From assembly GCF_001021505.1 (NCBI RefSeq), contig NZ_LDPO01000002.1:310001-374000 (forward strand): 64,000 nucleotides of DNA. Reading direction: 5' to 3'. The notes below the pieces were generated by a model that saw nothing but the letters and a program-made list of their open reading frames with translations, was not told the origin of the DNA and did not search any database. The stretch comes from Mycolicibacter heraklionensis. GTDB taxonomy: Bacteria > Actinomycetota > Actinomycetes > Mycobacteriales > Mycobacteriaceae. Below are positions 30,906 through 41,237 of the stretch, in pieces. A program made the position numbers and the translations under genes. Numbering within the stretch: the stretch's first letter is position 1; the number at the start of each line of letters is the position of its first letter.

Positions 30906-31803
30906 CGGAGTCCACCGCCAGCGCGCAGAAGACCAGCGCCAGGTAGTTGTTGGACTGCAGGAAAAGCCGCAATGGCTTGACCGGTTCACCACGACGTACG
31001 CCCGCGTACAGCTGGTGGGCCATCGCCAGGAACCACGCACCAGCCACCACCGCGACCGTCGCGTACAGCCAGCCCGCGGCGGGCACCAGCGCCAACGTGG
31101 CCAGCACAGTCGCCCAGGTGTAGAGAACGATCCGGTGGGTGACCACACGCTCGCTGGCGACCACCGGCAGCATGGGCACCCCCGCCGCCGCGTAGTCCTC
31201 CTTGTAGCGCATCGCCAGCGCCCAGGTGTGCGGCGGCGTCCAGAAGAAGATCACCAGGAACATCACCAGCGCGGGCCAGCCGATGGTGCCGGTGACCGCC
31301 GACCAGCCGATCACCACCGGCATGCAGCCGGCCGCCCCGCCCCAGACCACGTTCTGGGAGGTACGCCGCTTGAGCATCATCGAGTAGACCAGCACGTAGA
31401 ACGCGATGGTGGCCACGGCCAGCAAGCCCGACATCAAATAGGTGGTGCGCCACAGCCAGACAAACGAGCCGGCACCGAGCGCCAGGCTGAACACCAGGGC
31501 GTTGCGGGTCGGAACTGCGTCGCGAGCCAGCGGACGGCGCGCGGTGCGTTTCATCACCTTGTCGATGTCGGCGTCGACCACGCAGTTCAGCGCGTTGGCG
31601 CTGGCGGCAGCCAGCATCCCACCGATCAGCGTGTTGAAGATCAGCAGCGGATTGACCGTGCCACGGTCCGCCAGCAGCATCGCCGGAATGGTCGTGACCA
31701 GCAGCAACTCGATGATTCGGGGCTTGGTCAGCGACAGGTAGGCCAACAACGTGCTACGCACAGCGCGTATTCGGCGCGGCTCAGCGCGCTCGCGAATACT
31801 CAC
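30880..31803 (-). CDS. ctaB: Protohaem IX farnesyltransferase (haem O synthase)
   Basis: UbiA-type membrane prenyltransferase that adds farnesyl to haem B, giving haem O, which CtaA then converts to haem A. The 307 residues have about nine helices and the two Asp-rich motifs [15 protein letters not shown] and the loop around [14 protein letters not shown]. Catalytic-loop residues TKPRIIELL are near the start. GTG 31803 diverges from tkt. It corresponds to Rv1451. Confidence 0.94.
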   Translation of the reverse strand: MSIRERAEPRRIRAVRSTLLAYLSLTKPRIIELLLVTTIPAMLLADRGTVNPLLIFNTLIGGMLAAASANALNCVVDADIDKVMKRTARRPLARDAVPTRNALVFSLALGAGSFVWLWRTTYLMSGLLAVATIAFYVLVYSMMLKRRTSQNVVWGGAAGCMPVVIGWSAVTGTIGWPALVMFLVIFFWTPPHTWALAMRYKEDYAAAGVPMLPVVASERVVTHRIVLYTWATVLATLALVPAAGWLYATVAVVAGAWFLAMAHQLYAGVRRGEPVKPLRLFLQSNNYLALVFCALAVDSVIGLPTLF

Positions 31804-32010
31804 GTGATGACTCCTAGGATGGCAGCTGCGACGCCAGCTTCTACTACGGACGATGGTAGACCGCCTGGCCAGGTCGGCCGAATCGCAGGGTCAATTCACG
31901 GCGAATCCACACGACGACGCCGACCTGCAACACCGCGCGTGCCCGCATTAGGCTGAGAACCAACCCGGCTTGTTGTGAAGACCTATCTCGAAGATGAGGA
32001 CCCGAAGTTC

Positions 32011-34110
32011 GTGACCACTGCTGCTGAGATCTCCGCTCTTACCCGCCCGCACCACCCCGCAGACTGGGCCGAGATCGACTCCGTCGCAGTCGACACCGCC
32101 CGGGTGCTGGCCGCTGACGCGGTGCAGAAGGTCGGCAACGGCCATCCGGGCACCGCGATGAGCCTGGCGCCGCTGGCCTACACGCTGTTCCAGCGGGTGA
32201 TGCGCCACGACCCCTCCGACACCGAGTGGCTGGGCCGCGACCGGTTCGTGCTGTCCTGCGGTCACTCCAGCCTGACCCTGTACATCCAGCTCTACCTGGG
32301 CGGTTTCGGGCTGGAACTGGCCGACATCGAGGCACTGCGCACCTGGGGCTCCAAGACCCCGGGCCACCCGGAGTTCCGCCACACCAAGGGCGTGGAGATC
32401 ACCACCGGCCCGCTCGGTCAGGGGCTGGCCTCGGCGGTCGGCATGGCGATGGCCGCTCGCTACGAGCGCGGCCTGTTCGACCCGGACACCGCGCCGGGCG
32501 AGAGCCCGTTCGACCACTTCATTTACGTGATCGCCTCCGACGGCGACATCCAGGAAGGCGTCACCAGTGAGGCGTCCTCGCTGGCCGGCGTCCAGCAGCT
32601 GGGCAATCTGATCGTGTTCTACGACCACAACAAGATCTCCATCGAGGACGACACCGCGATCGCGCTCTGCGAGGACACCACCGCCCGCTACCGGGCCTAC
32701 GGCTGGCACGTCCAGGAGGTCGAGGGCGGCGAGAACGTGACCGGCATCGAGGAGGCGATCGCCAACGCGAAGGCCGTCACCGACAAGCCGTCGTTCATCT
32801 CACTGCGCACCATCATCGGCTACCCGTCGCCGGGCAAGATGAACACCGGCGCGATCCACGGTTCGGCGCTGGGCGGCGACGAGGTGGCCGCCACCAAGTC
32901 CGCACTCGGATTCGACCCGGACAAGGCGTTCGACGTCCGCGAAGACGTGATCACCCACACCCGCGGGCTGGTGGCCCGCGGCAAGGCGGCCCACGCGGAC
33001 TGGCAGGTGCAGTTCGAGTCATGGGCGGCCCGCGAGCCGGAGCGCAAGGCGCTGCTGGACCGGCTGCTCGCCGGTGAACTGCCCGACGGCTGGGACGCCG
33101 AGCTGCCGTACTGGGAGCCCGGCTCCAAGGCCGTGGCCACCCGCGCCGCGTCCGGCAAGGTGCTCAATGCGGTAGGTGCCAAGCTTCCCGAATTGTGGGG
33201 CGGCTCAGCCGATCTGGCGGGCAGCAACAACACCACCATGGACGGCGTCAAGTCGTTCGGGCCGTCGTCGATCTCCACCGGCGAATACACCGCCGACCCC
33301 TACGGCCGCACCCTGCACTTCGGGATCCGCGAGCATGCGATGGGCTCGATCCTGTCCGGCATCGTGCTGCACGGGCCGACCCGCGCCTACGGCGGCACGT
33401 TCCTGCAGTTCTCCGACTACATGCGGCCCGCGGTGCGACTGGCCGCGCTGATGGACATCGACCCGATCTACGTATGGACGCACGACTCGATCGGGCTCGG
33501 CGAAGACGGCCCGACGCACCAGCCGATCGAGCACCTGGCGGCATTGCGTGCCATCCCCCGGCTGTCGGTGGTGCGTCCGGCGGACGCCAACGAGACGGCT
33601 TACGCCTGGCGCACCGTGTTGGCCCGCGGCGCGGACAGCGGGCCGGTCGGGCTGATCCTGACCCGGCAGAACGTGCCGATCCTCGAGGGCACCGACGCCG
33701 AAGGCGTCGCACGCGGAGGCTACGTGCTGGGCGGCCTCGAAGCCGCCGGTAGCGAGGACCCCGACGTGGTGCTGATCGCCACCGGCTCCGAGGTCCAGCT
33801 CGCGGTCGAGGCGCAGAAACTCTTGGCGGCCAAGGACATCCACGCCCGCGTGGTGTCGATGACGTGTCTGGAGTGGTTCGAATCGCAGCCGGCCGACTAC
33901 CGCGACGCGGTGCTGCCGCCGTCGGTGTCGGCTCGGGTGGCCGTTGAAGCCGGCATCGCACAGTGCTGGCACAAGATCGTCGGCGACACCGGCGAGATCG
34001 TGTCGATCGAGCGCTACGGCGAATCCGCCGACTACCAAACCCTGTTCCGTGAGTTCGGCCTGACCGCGGAGGCCGTCGTCGCCGCAGCCGAGAGAACCCT
34101 GGACAACTGA
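32011..34110 (+). CDS. tkt: Transketolase
   Basis: Thiamine-diphosphate enzyme of the pentose phosphate pathway. The 699 residues from GTG 32011 (TTAAEISALTRPHHP) fit the 700 of Rv1449c; the frame also opens 12 codons earlier, without family support. Motifs are GNGHPGTAMSLAP, the ThDP/metal signature GDIQEGVTSEASSLA...NLIVFYDHNKIS, and ...HDSIGLGEDGPTHQP in the central domain. GAGGA precedes the start. The gene leads the tkt-tal-zwf-opcA-pgl operon, and the 207-bp region before it is shared with ctaB. Confidence 0.95.
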   Translation: MTTAAEISALTRPHHPADWAEIDSVAVDTARVLAADAVQKVGNGHPGTAMSLAPLAYTLFQRVMRHDPSDTEWLGRDRFVLSCGHSSLTLYIQLYLGGFGLELADIEALRTWGSKTPGHPEFRHTKGVEITTGPLGQGLASAVGMAMAARYERGLFDPDTAPGESPFDHFIYVIASDGDIQEGVTSEASSLAGVQQLGNLIVFYDHNKISIEDDTAIALCEDTTARYRAYGWHVQEVEGGENVTGIEEAIANAKAVTDKPSFISLRTIIGYPSPGKMNTGAIHGSALGGDEVAATKSALGFDPDKAFDVREDVITHTRGLVARGKAAHADWQVQFESWAAREPERKALLDRLLAGELPDGWDAELPYWEPGSKAVATRAASGKVLNAVGAKLPELWGGSADLAGSNNTTMDGVKSFGPSSISTGEYTADPYGRTLHFGIREHAMGSILSGIVLHGPTRAYGGTFLQFSDYMRPAVRLAALMDIDPIYVWTHDSIGLGEDGPTHQPIEHLAALRAIPRLSVVRPADANETAYAWRTVLARGADSGPVGLILTRQNVPILEGTDAEGVARGGYVLGGLEAAGSEDPDVVLIATGSEVQLAVEAQKLLAAKDIHARVVSMTCLEWFESQPADYRDAVLPPSVSARVAVEAGIAQCWHKIVGDTGEIVSIERYGESADYQTLFREFGLTAEAVVAAAERTLDN

Positions 34111-34155
34111 CGTCAATCGGAACCGACTGACCTCTCGATTGAGAAGGAGCGCACC

Positions 34156-35268
34156 ATGACTCAGAATCCCAAGCTTGCCGCTCTCAGCGCCGCCGGCGTC
34201 TCGGTGTGGCTCGACGATCTGTCCCGCGACCGGCTCACGTCGGGCAACCTGGCCGACCTGGTCGCCACTCGCAGCGTGGTCGGGGTGACCACCAACCCCA
34301 CCATCTTCCAGAAGGCACTGGAGAAGGGCCACGCCTACGACAAGCAGCTGGCCGAGCTGGCCGCTCGGGGCGCCGACGTGGACGCGGTGATCCGCACCGT
34401 CACCACCGACGACGTACGCAACGCGTGCGAGGTCCTGACCCAGGCGTGGGAGGCGTCCGACGGCGTGGACGGCCGGGTGTCGATCGAGGTCGATCCCCGC
34501 CTGGCCCATGACACCGACAAGACCGTGGCTCAGGCCGTCGAACTGTGGAAGATCGTCGACCGGCCGAACCTGTTCATCAAGATTCCGGCCACCAAAGCGG
34601 GTCTGCCGGCTATCACCGCGGTACTGGCCGAAGGGATTTCGGTCAACGTCACGCTGATCTTCTCCGTCGAGCGGCACCGCGAGGTGATGGACGCCTACCT
34701 GGCGGGCCTGGAGGCCGCCAAGGCCGCCGGACACGACCTGGCCAAGATCCACTCGGTGGCGTCGTTCTTCGTGTCCCGGGTGGACACCGAGATCGACGCC
34801 CGGTTGGAGAAGATCGGCTCGGCCGAGGCCCTGGCGCTGCGCGGCAAGGCCGGGCTGGCCAATGCCCGGTTGGCCTACGCCGCCTACGAAGAGGTTTTCG
34901 GCGGCGAGCGCTTCACCGCGCTGGCGTCCGACGGTGCACGCGTGCAGCGCCCGTTGTGGGCGTCGACCGGGGTGAAGAACCCGGACTACCCGGACACCCT
35001 GTACGTCACCGAGCTGGTTGCGGCCCACACCGTCAACACCATGCCCGAACCCACGCTGGAGGCGGTCGCCGACCACGGGGACATCACCGGCGACACCATC
35101 GCCGGCACCGCGCCGGCATCCCAACAGCTCTTCGACCAACTCGCTGCGGTGGGCGTCGATCTGACCGACGTGTTCCTGGTGTTGGAGAACGAGGGCGTCG
35201 AGAAGTTCGAGGCATCCTGGGGCGAACTGCTGGACGCCACGGCAACGCAGCTCGAAGAGGCCAAGTGA
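34156..35268 (+). CDS. tal: Transaldolase
   Basis: Pentose phosphate enzyme that transfers a three-carbon dihydroxyacetone unit through a Schiff base. The 370 residues carry the catalytic Lys142 in [13 protein letters not shown] and the [11 protein letters not shown] motif near 45-55. ATG 34156 has GAAGGAG 6 nt upstream. It is the long class found in actinobacteria, close to the 373 of Rv1448c. The gap to tkt is 45 bp and to zwf 4 bp. Confidence 0.95.
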   Translation: MTQNPKLAALSAAGVSVWLDDLSRDRLTSGNLADLVATRSVVGVTTNPTIFQKALEKGHAYDKQLAELAARGADVDAVIRTVTTDDVRNACEVLTQAWEASDGVDGRVSIEVDPRLAHDTDKTVAQAVELWKIVDRPNLFIKIPATKAGLPAITAVLAEGISVNVTLIFSVERHREVMDAYLAGLEAAKAAGHDLAKIHSVASFFVSRVDTEIDARLEKIGSAEALALRGKAGLANARLAYAAYEEVFGGERFTALASDGARVQRPLWASTGVKNPDYPDTLYVTELVAAHTVNTMPEPTLEAVADHGDITGDTIAGTAPASQQLFDQLAAVGVDLTDVFLVLENEGVEKFEASWGELLDATATQLEEAK

Positions 35269-35272
35269 TCTG

Positions 35273-36829
35273 ATGGCCGGCGCCGGGGCAGCGCACAACA
35301 CCCCCTCGGGGTGGCAGAACCCGCTGCGAGACAAGCGAGACAAACGCCTGCCCCGCATCGCCGGCCCCTGCGGCGTGGTGATTTTCGGGGTCACCGGTGA
35401 TCTGGCCCGGCGCAAGCTCATGCCGGCGATCTATGACCTGGCCAACCGCGGGTTGCTGCCGGCGACTTTCGCACTGGTCGGGTTCGCCCGCCGCGACTGG
35501 GCCGACGAGGATTTCGCCGACGTGGTCTACCAGGCCGTCAAACAGCACGCTCGGACTCCGTTCCGTCAGGTGGTGTGGGACCGGCTGGCATCCGGATTCC
35601 GGTTCGTCACGGGCACATTCGATGATGACGAGGCGTTTGCCCGGCTGGCGCAGACCCTGGAGGAACTCGACGCCGAGCGCGGCACCGGGGGCAATCACGC
35701 GTTCTACCTGTCGATCCCGCCCGGGGCGTTCCCGGTGGTGTGCGAGAAGCTGCACTCGACGGGACTGGCCCGGCCGCGGGACGGCCGATGGAGCCGGGTG
35801 GTGATCGAGAAGCCGTTCGGCCACGACCTGACCAGCGCGGTCGAGCTGAACAGCGTGGTCAACAGCGTGTTCCCCGAGGAGTCGGTGTTCCGGATCGACC
35901 ACTACCTGGGTAAGGAGACGGTCCAGAACATCCTGGCGCTGCGCTTCGCCAACCAGCTGTTCGACCCGATCTGGAACGCCCACTACGTCGATCACGTGCA
36001 GATCACCATGGCCGAAGACATCGGCCTGGGCGGGCGAGCCGGCTACTACGACGGCATCGGCGCTGCCCGGGACGTCATCCAGAACCACCTGCTGCAGTTG
36101 CTGGCCCTCACGGCGATGGAGGAGCCGGTGAACTTCTCCCCCGCCGAACTGCAGGCCGAGAAGATCAAGGTGCTCTCGGCCACCCGGCTGGCGCAGCCAC
36201 TGGATGAGACCACCTCCCGCGGCCAGTACGCCGCCGGGTGGCAGGGCGGCGAGCACGTGGTGGGCCTGCTCGACGAGGAGGGCTTCGCCCACGATTCGCG
36301 GACCGAGACCTTTGCGGCCATCACCCTGGAGGTCGACACCCGGCGTTGGGCCGGCGTGCCGTTCTACCTGCGCACCGGCAAGCGGCTGGGCCGGCGGGTC
36401 ACCGAGATCGCGCTGGTGTTCAAGCGCGCACCACATCTGCCCTTCGACGACACCATGACCGACGAATTGGGCAAGAACGCGCTGGTGATCCGGGTGCAGC
36501 CGGACGAGGGAATCACGCTGCGGTTCGGTTCCAAGGTGCCCGGCCACCTGATGGAGGTCCGCGACGTCAACATGGACTTCTCCTACGGGTCGACGTTCTC
36601 CGAGGATTCACCGGAGGCCTACGAGCGGCTGATCCTGGACGTGCTGCTGGGTGAGCCCTCCCTGTTCCCGGTCAACGCCGAGGTCGAATTGTCTTGGGAG
36701 ATACTCGATCCGGTGCTCGAAAACTGGGCCGAGCACGGCAAGCCCGAGCCGTATGTGGCCGGAAGCTGGGGGCCGCAGTCGTCGTTCGAGATGCTGGAGC
36801 GCTCCGGCCGGGAATGGCGGCGCCCATGA
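35273..36829 (+). CDS. zwf: Glucose-6-phosphate 1-dehydrogenase
   Basis: Entry enzyme of the oxidative pentose phosphate pathway, reducing NADP+. The 518 residues include the dinucleotide motif GVTGDLARRK (39-48), the substrate lysine region EKPFGHDL and the signature RIDHYLGKE (207-215). The start is ATG 35273. The last bases overlap the opcA ATG (ATGA). It corresponds to Rv1447c (zwf2). The paralogous zwf1 is not in this window. Confidence 0.95.
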   Translation: MAGAGAAHNTPSGWQNPLRDKRDKRLPRIAGPCGVVIFGVTGDLARRKLMPAIYDLANRGLLPATFALVGFARRDWADEDFADVVYQAVKQHARTPFRQVVWDRLASGFRFVTGTFDDDEAFARLAQTLEELDAERGTGGNHAFYLSIPPGAFPVVCEKLHSTGLARPRDGRWSRVVIEKPFGHDLTSAVELNSVVNSVFPEESVFRIDHYLGKETVQNILALRFANQLFDPIWNAHYVDHVQITMAEDIGLGGRAGYYDGIGAARDVIQNHLLQLLALTAMEEPVNFSPAELQAEKIKVLSATRLAQPLDETTSRGQYAAGWQGGEHVVGLLDEEGFAHDSRTETFAAITLEVDTRRWAGVPFYLRTGKRLGRRVTEIALVFKRAPHLPFDDTMTDELGKNALVIRVQPDEGITLRFGSKVPGHLMEVRDVNMDFSYGSTFSEDSPEAYERLILDVLLGEPSLFPVNAEVELSWEILDPVLENWAEHGKPEPYVAGSWGPQSSFEMLERSGREWRRP

Positions 36830-37737
36830 TCATCGAGCTGCCGAACACCACCACCACCGCGATCAACAAGAAGCTCAATGCGATCCGCGAGCAGGTCGGT
36901 GCGGCGACGACGGGTCGGGTGCTGACGCTGATCGTGGCACTGGAAACCGACGCGCTGCTCGACGAGTCCATCGACGCGGCCAACATCGCCAGCCAAGAAC
37001 ACCCGAGTCGGGTGATCGTGGTGGTCAGCGGAGACGCCGGTTCCGGCGAGTCCCGCTTGGACGCCGAGTTGCGGATGTTCGGCGATGCCGGCGCCAGCGA
37101 GGTGGTGGTGCTGCGGCTGTACGGCCCGCTGGCCGGTCACGCCGAGGCCGTCGTCGTGCCCTTCCTGCTGCCCGATATCCCGGTGGTCGCGTGGTGGCCC
37201 GATGTCGCGCCGGCGGCACCGGCCACCGACCCGCTGGGGTCCCTGGCGTTGCGGCGGATCACCGACGCCACCAATGCCCCCGACCCCCGGGCAGCGATCA
37301 AGAGCCGCCGAGACGGCTACACCGCCGGCGACACCGACCTATCGTGGAGTCGGATCACCTACTGGCGGGCGCTGCTCGCCTCCGCGCTGGATCAGCCGCC
37401 GTTTGAGCCGATCCGCTCGGCGGTGGTCTCCGGGCTGGCGACCGAACCGGCGCTGGACATCCTGGCCGGCTGGCTGGTCAGTCGCATCGACGGGCCGGTT
37501 CATCGCGCGGTCGGCGAATTGAAGATCGAATTGACGCGCGACAGCGAGACCGTGACACTGAGCCGCCCCCAGGACGGGGTCACCGCCACCTTGAGCCGCA
37601 CCGGAAAGCCGGCGGCGCTGGTGCCGTTGCCCCGCCGGGTGACCGCGGAGTGCCTGGCCGAAGATCTGCGCCGACTGGATCCCGACGTCATTTACGGCGC
37701 CGCGCTGACCGGCCTCGAAGAAGTGGAGTATCTGTGA
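36826..37737 (+). CDS. opcA: OpcA, glucose-6-phosphate dehydrogenase assembly protein
   Basis: Protein of 303 residues, the same length as Rv1446c, that activates or assembles Zwf in actinobacteria and cyanobacteria. Conserved segments are [27 protein letters not shown] and [28 protein letters not shown] 36826 overlaps the zwf stop and its own stop overlaps the pgl GTG, so Zwf, OpcA and Pgl are translationally coupled. Confidence 0.94.
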   Translation: MIIELPNTTTTAINKKLNAIREQVGAATTGRVLTLIVALETDALLDESIDAANIASQEHPSRVIVVVSGDAGSGESRLDAELRMFGDAGASEVVVLRLYGPLAGHAEAVVVPFLLPDIPVVAWWPDVAPAAPATDPLGSLALRRITDATNAPDPRAAIKSRRDGYTAGDTDLSWSRITYWRALLASALDQPPFEPIRSAVVSGLATEPALDILAGWLVSRIDGPVHRAVGELKIELTRDSETVTLSRPQDGVTATLSRTGKPAALVPLPRRVTAECLAEDLRRLDPDVIYGAALTGLEEVEYL

Positions 37738-38480
37738 TCGTCGCGACCTACCCTGACGCCGACGCGCTGGTCGCCGCCGCCGGTGACCGGCTGGCCGATG
37801 CCGTCGAATCGGCCATCGCCGCCCGGGGCCGGGCACTGGTCGTGCTGACCGGCGGCGGCAACGGCATCGCGCTGCTGCATCGGCTCGGCGAGCATGCCGC
37901 GCGGATCGACTGGGAATGCGTGCATCTGTTCTTCGGTGACGACCGCTTCGTTCCGGCCGCCGACGCCGATCGCAACGACAGGCAGGCGCGCGAAGCCCTC
38001 TTGGGCCGCATCGAGATCCCGGCTGCCAACGTGCACGCCATGCCGGCCAGCGACGGTGCATACGGCGACGACCTCGACGCCGCCGCGCGGGGCTACCAGG
38101 AGGTGTTGGCGGCCAACGCCGAGCCTGGCCAGCCCGCGCCGGACTTCGACGTGCACCTGCTGGGCATGGGCCCCGAGGGCCACGTCAACTCACTGTTCCC
38201 CGACACCGATGCGGTGCGCGAGACGACCCGCCTGGTGGTCGGGGTGCCCGACTCACCCAAGCCGCCGCCGCGCCGCATCACGCTGACACTGCCGGCGATC
38301 CGGCGCTCCCGCCAGGTGTGGCTGGTGGTGGCTGGGGCGGCCAAAGCCGAGGCGGTCGCCGCCGCGGTCGGCGGAGCCGACCCGGTGTCGATGCCGGCCG
38401 CCGGTGCGATCGGGCGTGAGCAGACGGTATGGCTGCTCGACGAGGCAGCTGCCGCGGAGCTGCCCGCGCAATCTGTCTAG
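37734..38480 (+). CDS. pgl: 6-phosphogluconolactonase
   Basis: Hydrolyses 6-phosphogluconolactone after Zwf. The 248 residues show [16 protein letters not shown], the [16 protein letters not shown] segment and the catalytic [16 protein letters not shown] region. GTG 37734 overlaps the opcA stop (GTGA). It corresponds to Rv1445c (devB). The Rv1444c-like gene follows after a short gap. Confidence 0.94.
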   Translation: MIVATYPDADALVAAAGDRLADAVESAIAARGRALVVLTGGGNGIALLHRLGEHAARIDWECVHLFFGDDRFVPAADADRNDRQAREALLGRIEIPAANVHAMPASDGAYGDDLDAAARGYQEVLAANAEPGQPAPDFDVHLLGMGPEGHVNSLFPDTDAVRETTRLVVGVPDSPKPPPRRITLTLPAIRRSRQVWLVVAGAAKAEAVAAAVGGADPVSMPAAGAIGREQTVWLLDEAAAAELPAQSV

Positions 38481-38521
38481 CTGCGCTCGGCAAGACGCAT
38501 CGCCGCGCCATAATGAGCGAC

Positions 38522-38911
38522 ATGGCAGACAGAAGCTCGGGCACCGGCACGGAACGCAAGCGGCTCAAGACCCTGGCTCAGGCGGCGCTGAACGCCGACG
38601 TGACCGTCGGGCAGCTCGAGGACGTCCTCAATGGCCTGGGCAACACCATGAACGAACTGAACAGTTCGCTGGCCAATCTCAACGCCACGGTCGAACGCCT
38701 CGGCAACGGTCTGGATCACCTGGAGGCGACGATGGCCGGTCTCGACGACCTGGCCCGACGACTGGCAACGCTGATCGAACCGGTGGAGGCCATCGTCAGC
38801 CGGATCGATTACCTGGTCGAAGTCGGCGAGACGGCGATGTCGCCGCTGGCGGCGACGGAGAACGCGGTGCGCGGCATGTTCAACGCCATGCGGAATCGGG
38901 TGGTGCGCTGA
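38522..38911 (+). CDS. Rv1444c-like small coiled-coil protein
   Basis: A 129-residue cytosolic protein of unknown function in the place of Rv1444c. It is dominated by heptad-like helices (VGQLEDVLNGLGNTMNELNSSLANLNATVERLGNGLDHLEATMAGLDDLARRLATL), so it probably forms a coiled-coil oligomer. It has no Cys and no catalytic motif. ATG 38522 lies 7 nt after a CATAAT hexamer (38509-38514), which would fit a leaderless transcript; ATG 38513 would add three residues. It ends 6 bp before the convergent ppsA stop. Confidence 0.75.
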   Translation: MADRSSGTGTERKRLKTLAQAALNADVTVGQLEDVLNGLGNTMNELNSSLANLNATVERLGNGLDHLEATMAGLDDLARRLATLIEPVEAIVSRIDYLVEVGETAMSPLAATENAVRGMFNAMRNRVVR

Positions 38912-38917
38912 CGGCGT

Positions 38918-41209
38918 TCAGCGATCCGCCCGCGCCGAATCCAGCAGCAGCCGACGCTCGGCGGCGGCCACCGCCCGGCGTGCCGCCGCCGCGGCGTCCG
39001 GGTTCACCGACACCGAGGTGATCCCCATCCGGACCAGGTGCTCGGCGAACGCCGGGTCGGTGGACGGCGCCTGGCCGCACAGCGATGACGTGATGCCGTG
39101 CATCCGGGCCACCTCGATGATCCGGGCGATCGCGTCGAGCACCGCCGGGTCGGACTCGTCGAACAGTTCCGCGCAGACCTCCGAGTCGCGGTCGACCCCG
39201 AGGATCAGTTGGGTCAGGTCGTTGCTGCCGATGGAGACGCCGTCGATGCCCAGCCCGATGTACTCGGGCAGCCAGTACACCACCGACGGCACCTCGGCCA
39301 TCACCCATCGGTGCAGACCGCGCTGCGATCCCAGCGGGCTGGCATCCACCAGCGCCAGGCACGATTCCAATTCCCAGCGGGTCCGCACGAACGGAATCAT
39401 CAGGTGCAGGTTCGGGTGCTGTTCGCGGGCCCGGGCCAGCGCTTGGAGCTCCAGGGCGAAGACATCGGGTTCACGCACGTAGCGGTAGCAGCCCCGGTAG
39501 CCGATCATCGGATTGTGCTCCACCGGCTCGTAGGCCTCGCCGCCGCGCAGTCCGCGGAACTCGTTGGTGCGAAAGTCGGTGGCGCGGTAGACGACCGGCC
39601 GGGTGCCGAACGGCGCGGCGATCCGGCTCAGGGAGGTCACCATCGCGTCGACCAGCGTGGCCTGCTCGCCGTGGGCGATCAGGTCGCGCGGGTGTCGGCC
39701 GGAAAGCGCTTCGGTGAGCATGAATTCGGCGCGCAACAGACCCACGCCGTCCACATCCTGCGCGGCGACGGCTTCGGCCGAGTCGGCCATCGCGAGGTTC
39801 ACGTAGATCTTCGTGCCGGTGACCTCACCACCGCCGCCAACCTGCGGCGGCGGCGCCGAGGGCGCTGACACGCGTACCGCGGACTCAACGCCGGAGGTGA
39901 CCAGTCCCTGGCTGCCGTCGACGGTCACCGACTGGCCGTTCTGCAACACGGTGGTGGCGTTGCCGGTTCCGACCACGCACGGCACCCCCAGCTCGCGCGC
40001 GACGATCGCGGCGTGGCAGGTCATGCCGCCGGCCTCGGTCACCAATGCAGCGGCCCGGCGCAGCGTCGGCAGCCAGTCCGGGTTGGTCATCGGGGCCGCC
40101 AGGATCTCGCCGTCGCGCAGCTGGTCGCCGTCGCTCGGAGAACGCAGGATGCGCACCCGGCCGGTGGCCGAACCCGGAGCCGCAGGCAGACCGCGCAGCA
40201 GGATTCCCGCTGTCGGCGCGGCGTCGGCCCGGTGGCCGCCGACCGTCGTGATCGGCCGGGCCTGAACCAGCCAGACCCGGCCGGACTCGATCGCCCACTC
40301 CACATCCTGGGGGCAGCCGTGGTGGTCCTCCACCGCTACGGCGAGTTCGGCGATGCGACTCACCGTCGCGTCATCGAGGACACGGGCGTCGGCCTGGTCG
40401 GGCTCCAGCGCCACCGTGACGTCGTGGCCGTCGGGACCGCGCTCGATCTTGAACGCCTGGTGGCCGACTCTGGTGTCCAGCACCGCCAGGGTCTGCTTGT
40501 CGACGACGTAGGTGTCGGGCTGGACTTTTCCAGACACCACCACTTCGCCCTGCCCGACCGCGGCCTCGATCACCACCTGATCGGGTGCTCCGGTGCCAGG
40601 GTTGTTGGTGAACGCGACGCCGGATCGTTCGGCCGCGACCATCTGTTGCACCACCACCGCCATCGCGGGGTCGGCGGTGAACCCTCGGCTGGCCCGGTAA
40701 GTGACCACCCGAGGGCTGAACAGCGAGGCCCAGCAGCGCAGCACCGCATCGACGACAGCTTCCTCGCCGGTCACGTTGGTGATGCTCGCGTTCATCCCGG
40801 CGAACGACGCGTCCCGGCCGTCTTCGCCGGTCGCCGAGGAGCGCACCGCGACACCGCATTGCGGTCCCAGCCGACGGTAGGCCTCGACCAACTCGGCACG
40901 AACCGGCTCTGCGATGCCCGCTATGGCCACCAGCTGCTGCATCTTGTGGCACAGTTCGGTCAGTTGGTCGCTGTCGTCGACCTGGGCCAGCGCCGCGCGA
41001 TGCAGCCGCGCAATTTCGCCGTCCACGCCGGCGGCCTGCAGCGACGTCAGGTAGCCGCTGCGCAGCAGCACGAAGCCCGGCGGGACCGGAAGCCCGGCTG
41101 CCACCAGCTCCCCCAGGTTGGCTCCTTTTCCGCCGGCCTCATCGGCGTCTGCTGACCGCAGGGTTGCGAAGTCCCGGACACAGCTGCGGGTTTCGAGGTG
41201 GGTCGACAT
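38918..41209 (-). CDS. ppsA: Phosphoenolpyruvate synthase
   Basis: Converts pyruvate and ATP to PEP, AMP and phosphate, a gluconeogenic step. The 763 residues have an N-terminal ATP-grasp domain (about 15-320; [18 protein letters not shown]), a swivelling phosphohistidine domain with His399 in [15 protein letters not shown] and a C-terminal TIM barrel with Cys711 in [11 protein letters not shown] 41209 has AGGAG 5 nt upstream; a GTG at 41215 is the alternative. It is 28 bp after the phosphoribosyltransferase-esterase fusion and shares its promoter. Its presence in a DosR-type module suggests use in hypoxia. Confidence 0.92.
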   Translation of the reverse strand: MSTHLETRSCVRDFATLRSADADEAGGKGANLGELVAAGLPVPPGFVLLRSGYLTSLQAAGVDGEIARLHRAALAQVDDSDQLTELCHKMQQLVAIAGIAEPVRAELVEAYRRLGPQCGVAVRSSATGEDGRDASFAGMNASITNVTGEEAVVDAVLRCWASLFSPRVVTYRASRGFTADPAMAVVVQQMVAAERSGVAFTNNPGTGAPDQVVIEAAVGQGEVVVSGKVQPDTYVVDKQTLAVLDTRVGHQAFKIERGPDGHDVTVALEPDQADARVLDDATVSRIAELAVAVEDHHGCPQDVEWAIESGRVWLVQARPITTVGGHRADAAPTAGILLRGLPAAPGSATGRVRILRSPSDGDQLRDGEILAAPMTNPDWLPTLRRAAALVTEAGGMTCHAAIVARELGVPCVVGTGNATTVLQNGQSVTVDGSQGLVTSGVESAVRVSAPSAPPPQVGGGGEVTGTKIYVNLAMADSAEAVAAQDVDGVGLLRAEFMLTEALSGRHPRDLIAHGEQATLVDAMVTSLSRIAAPFGTRPVVYRATDFRTNEFRGLRGGEAYEPVEHNPMIGYRGCYRYVREPDVFALELQALARAREQHPNLHLMIPFVRTRWELESCLALVDASPLGSQRGLHRWVMAEVPSVVYWLPEYIGLGIDGVSIGSNDLTQLILGVDRDSEVCAELFDESDPAVLDAIARIIEVARMHGITSSLCGQAPSTDPAFAEHLVRMGITSVSVNPDAAAAARRAVAAAERRLLLDSARADR

Positions 41210-41237
41210 TGCCACTCCTGTGTCATTGACCGGGCTG

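Noticed and set aside
35084..36547. A 487-codon frame antisense to tal and zwf
   Set aside because: Both sense genes are recognised with catalytic motifs; the antisense frame has none.
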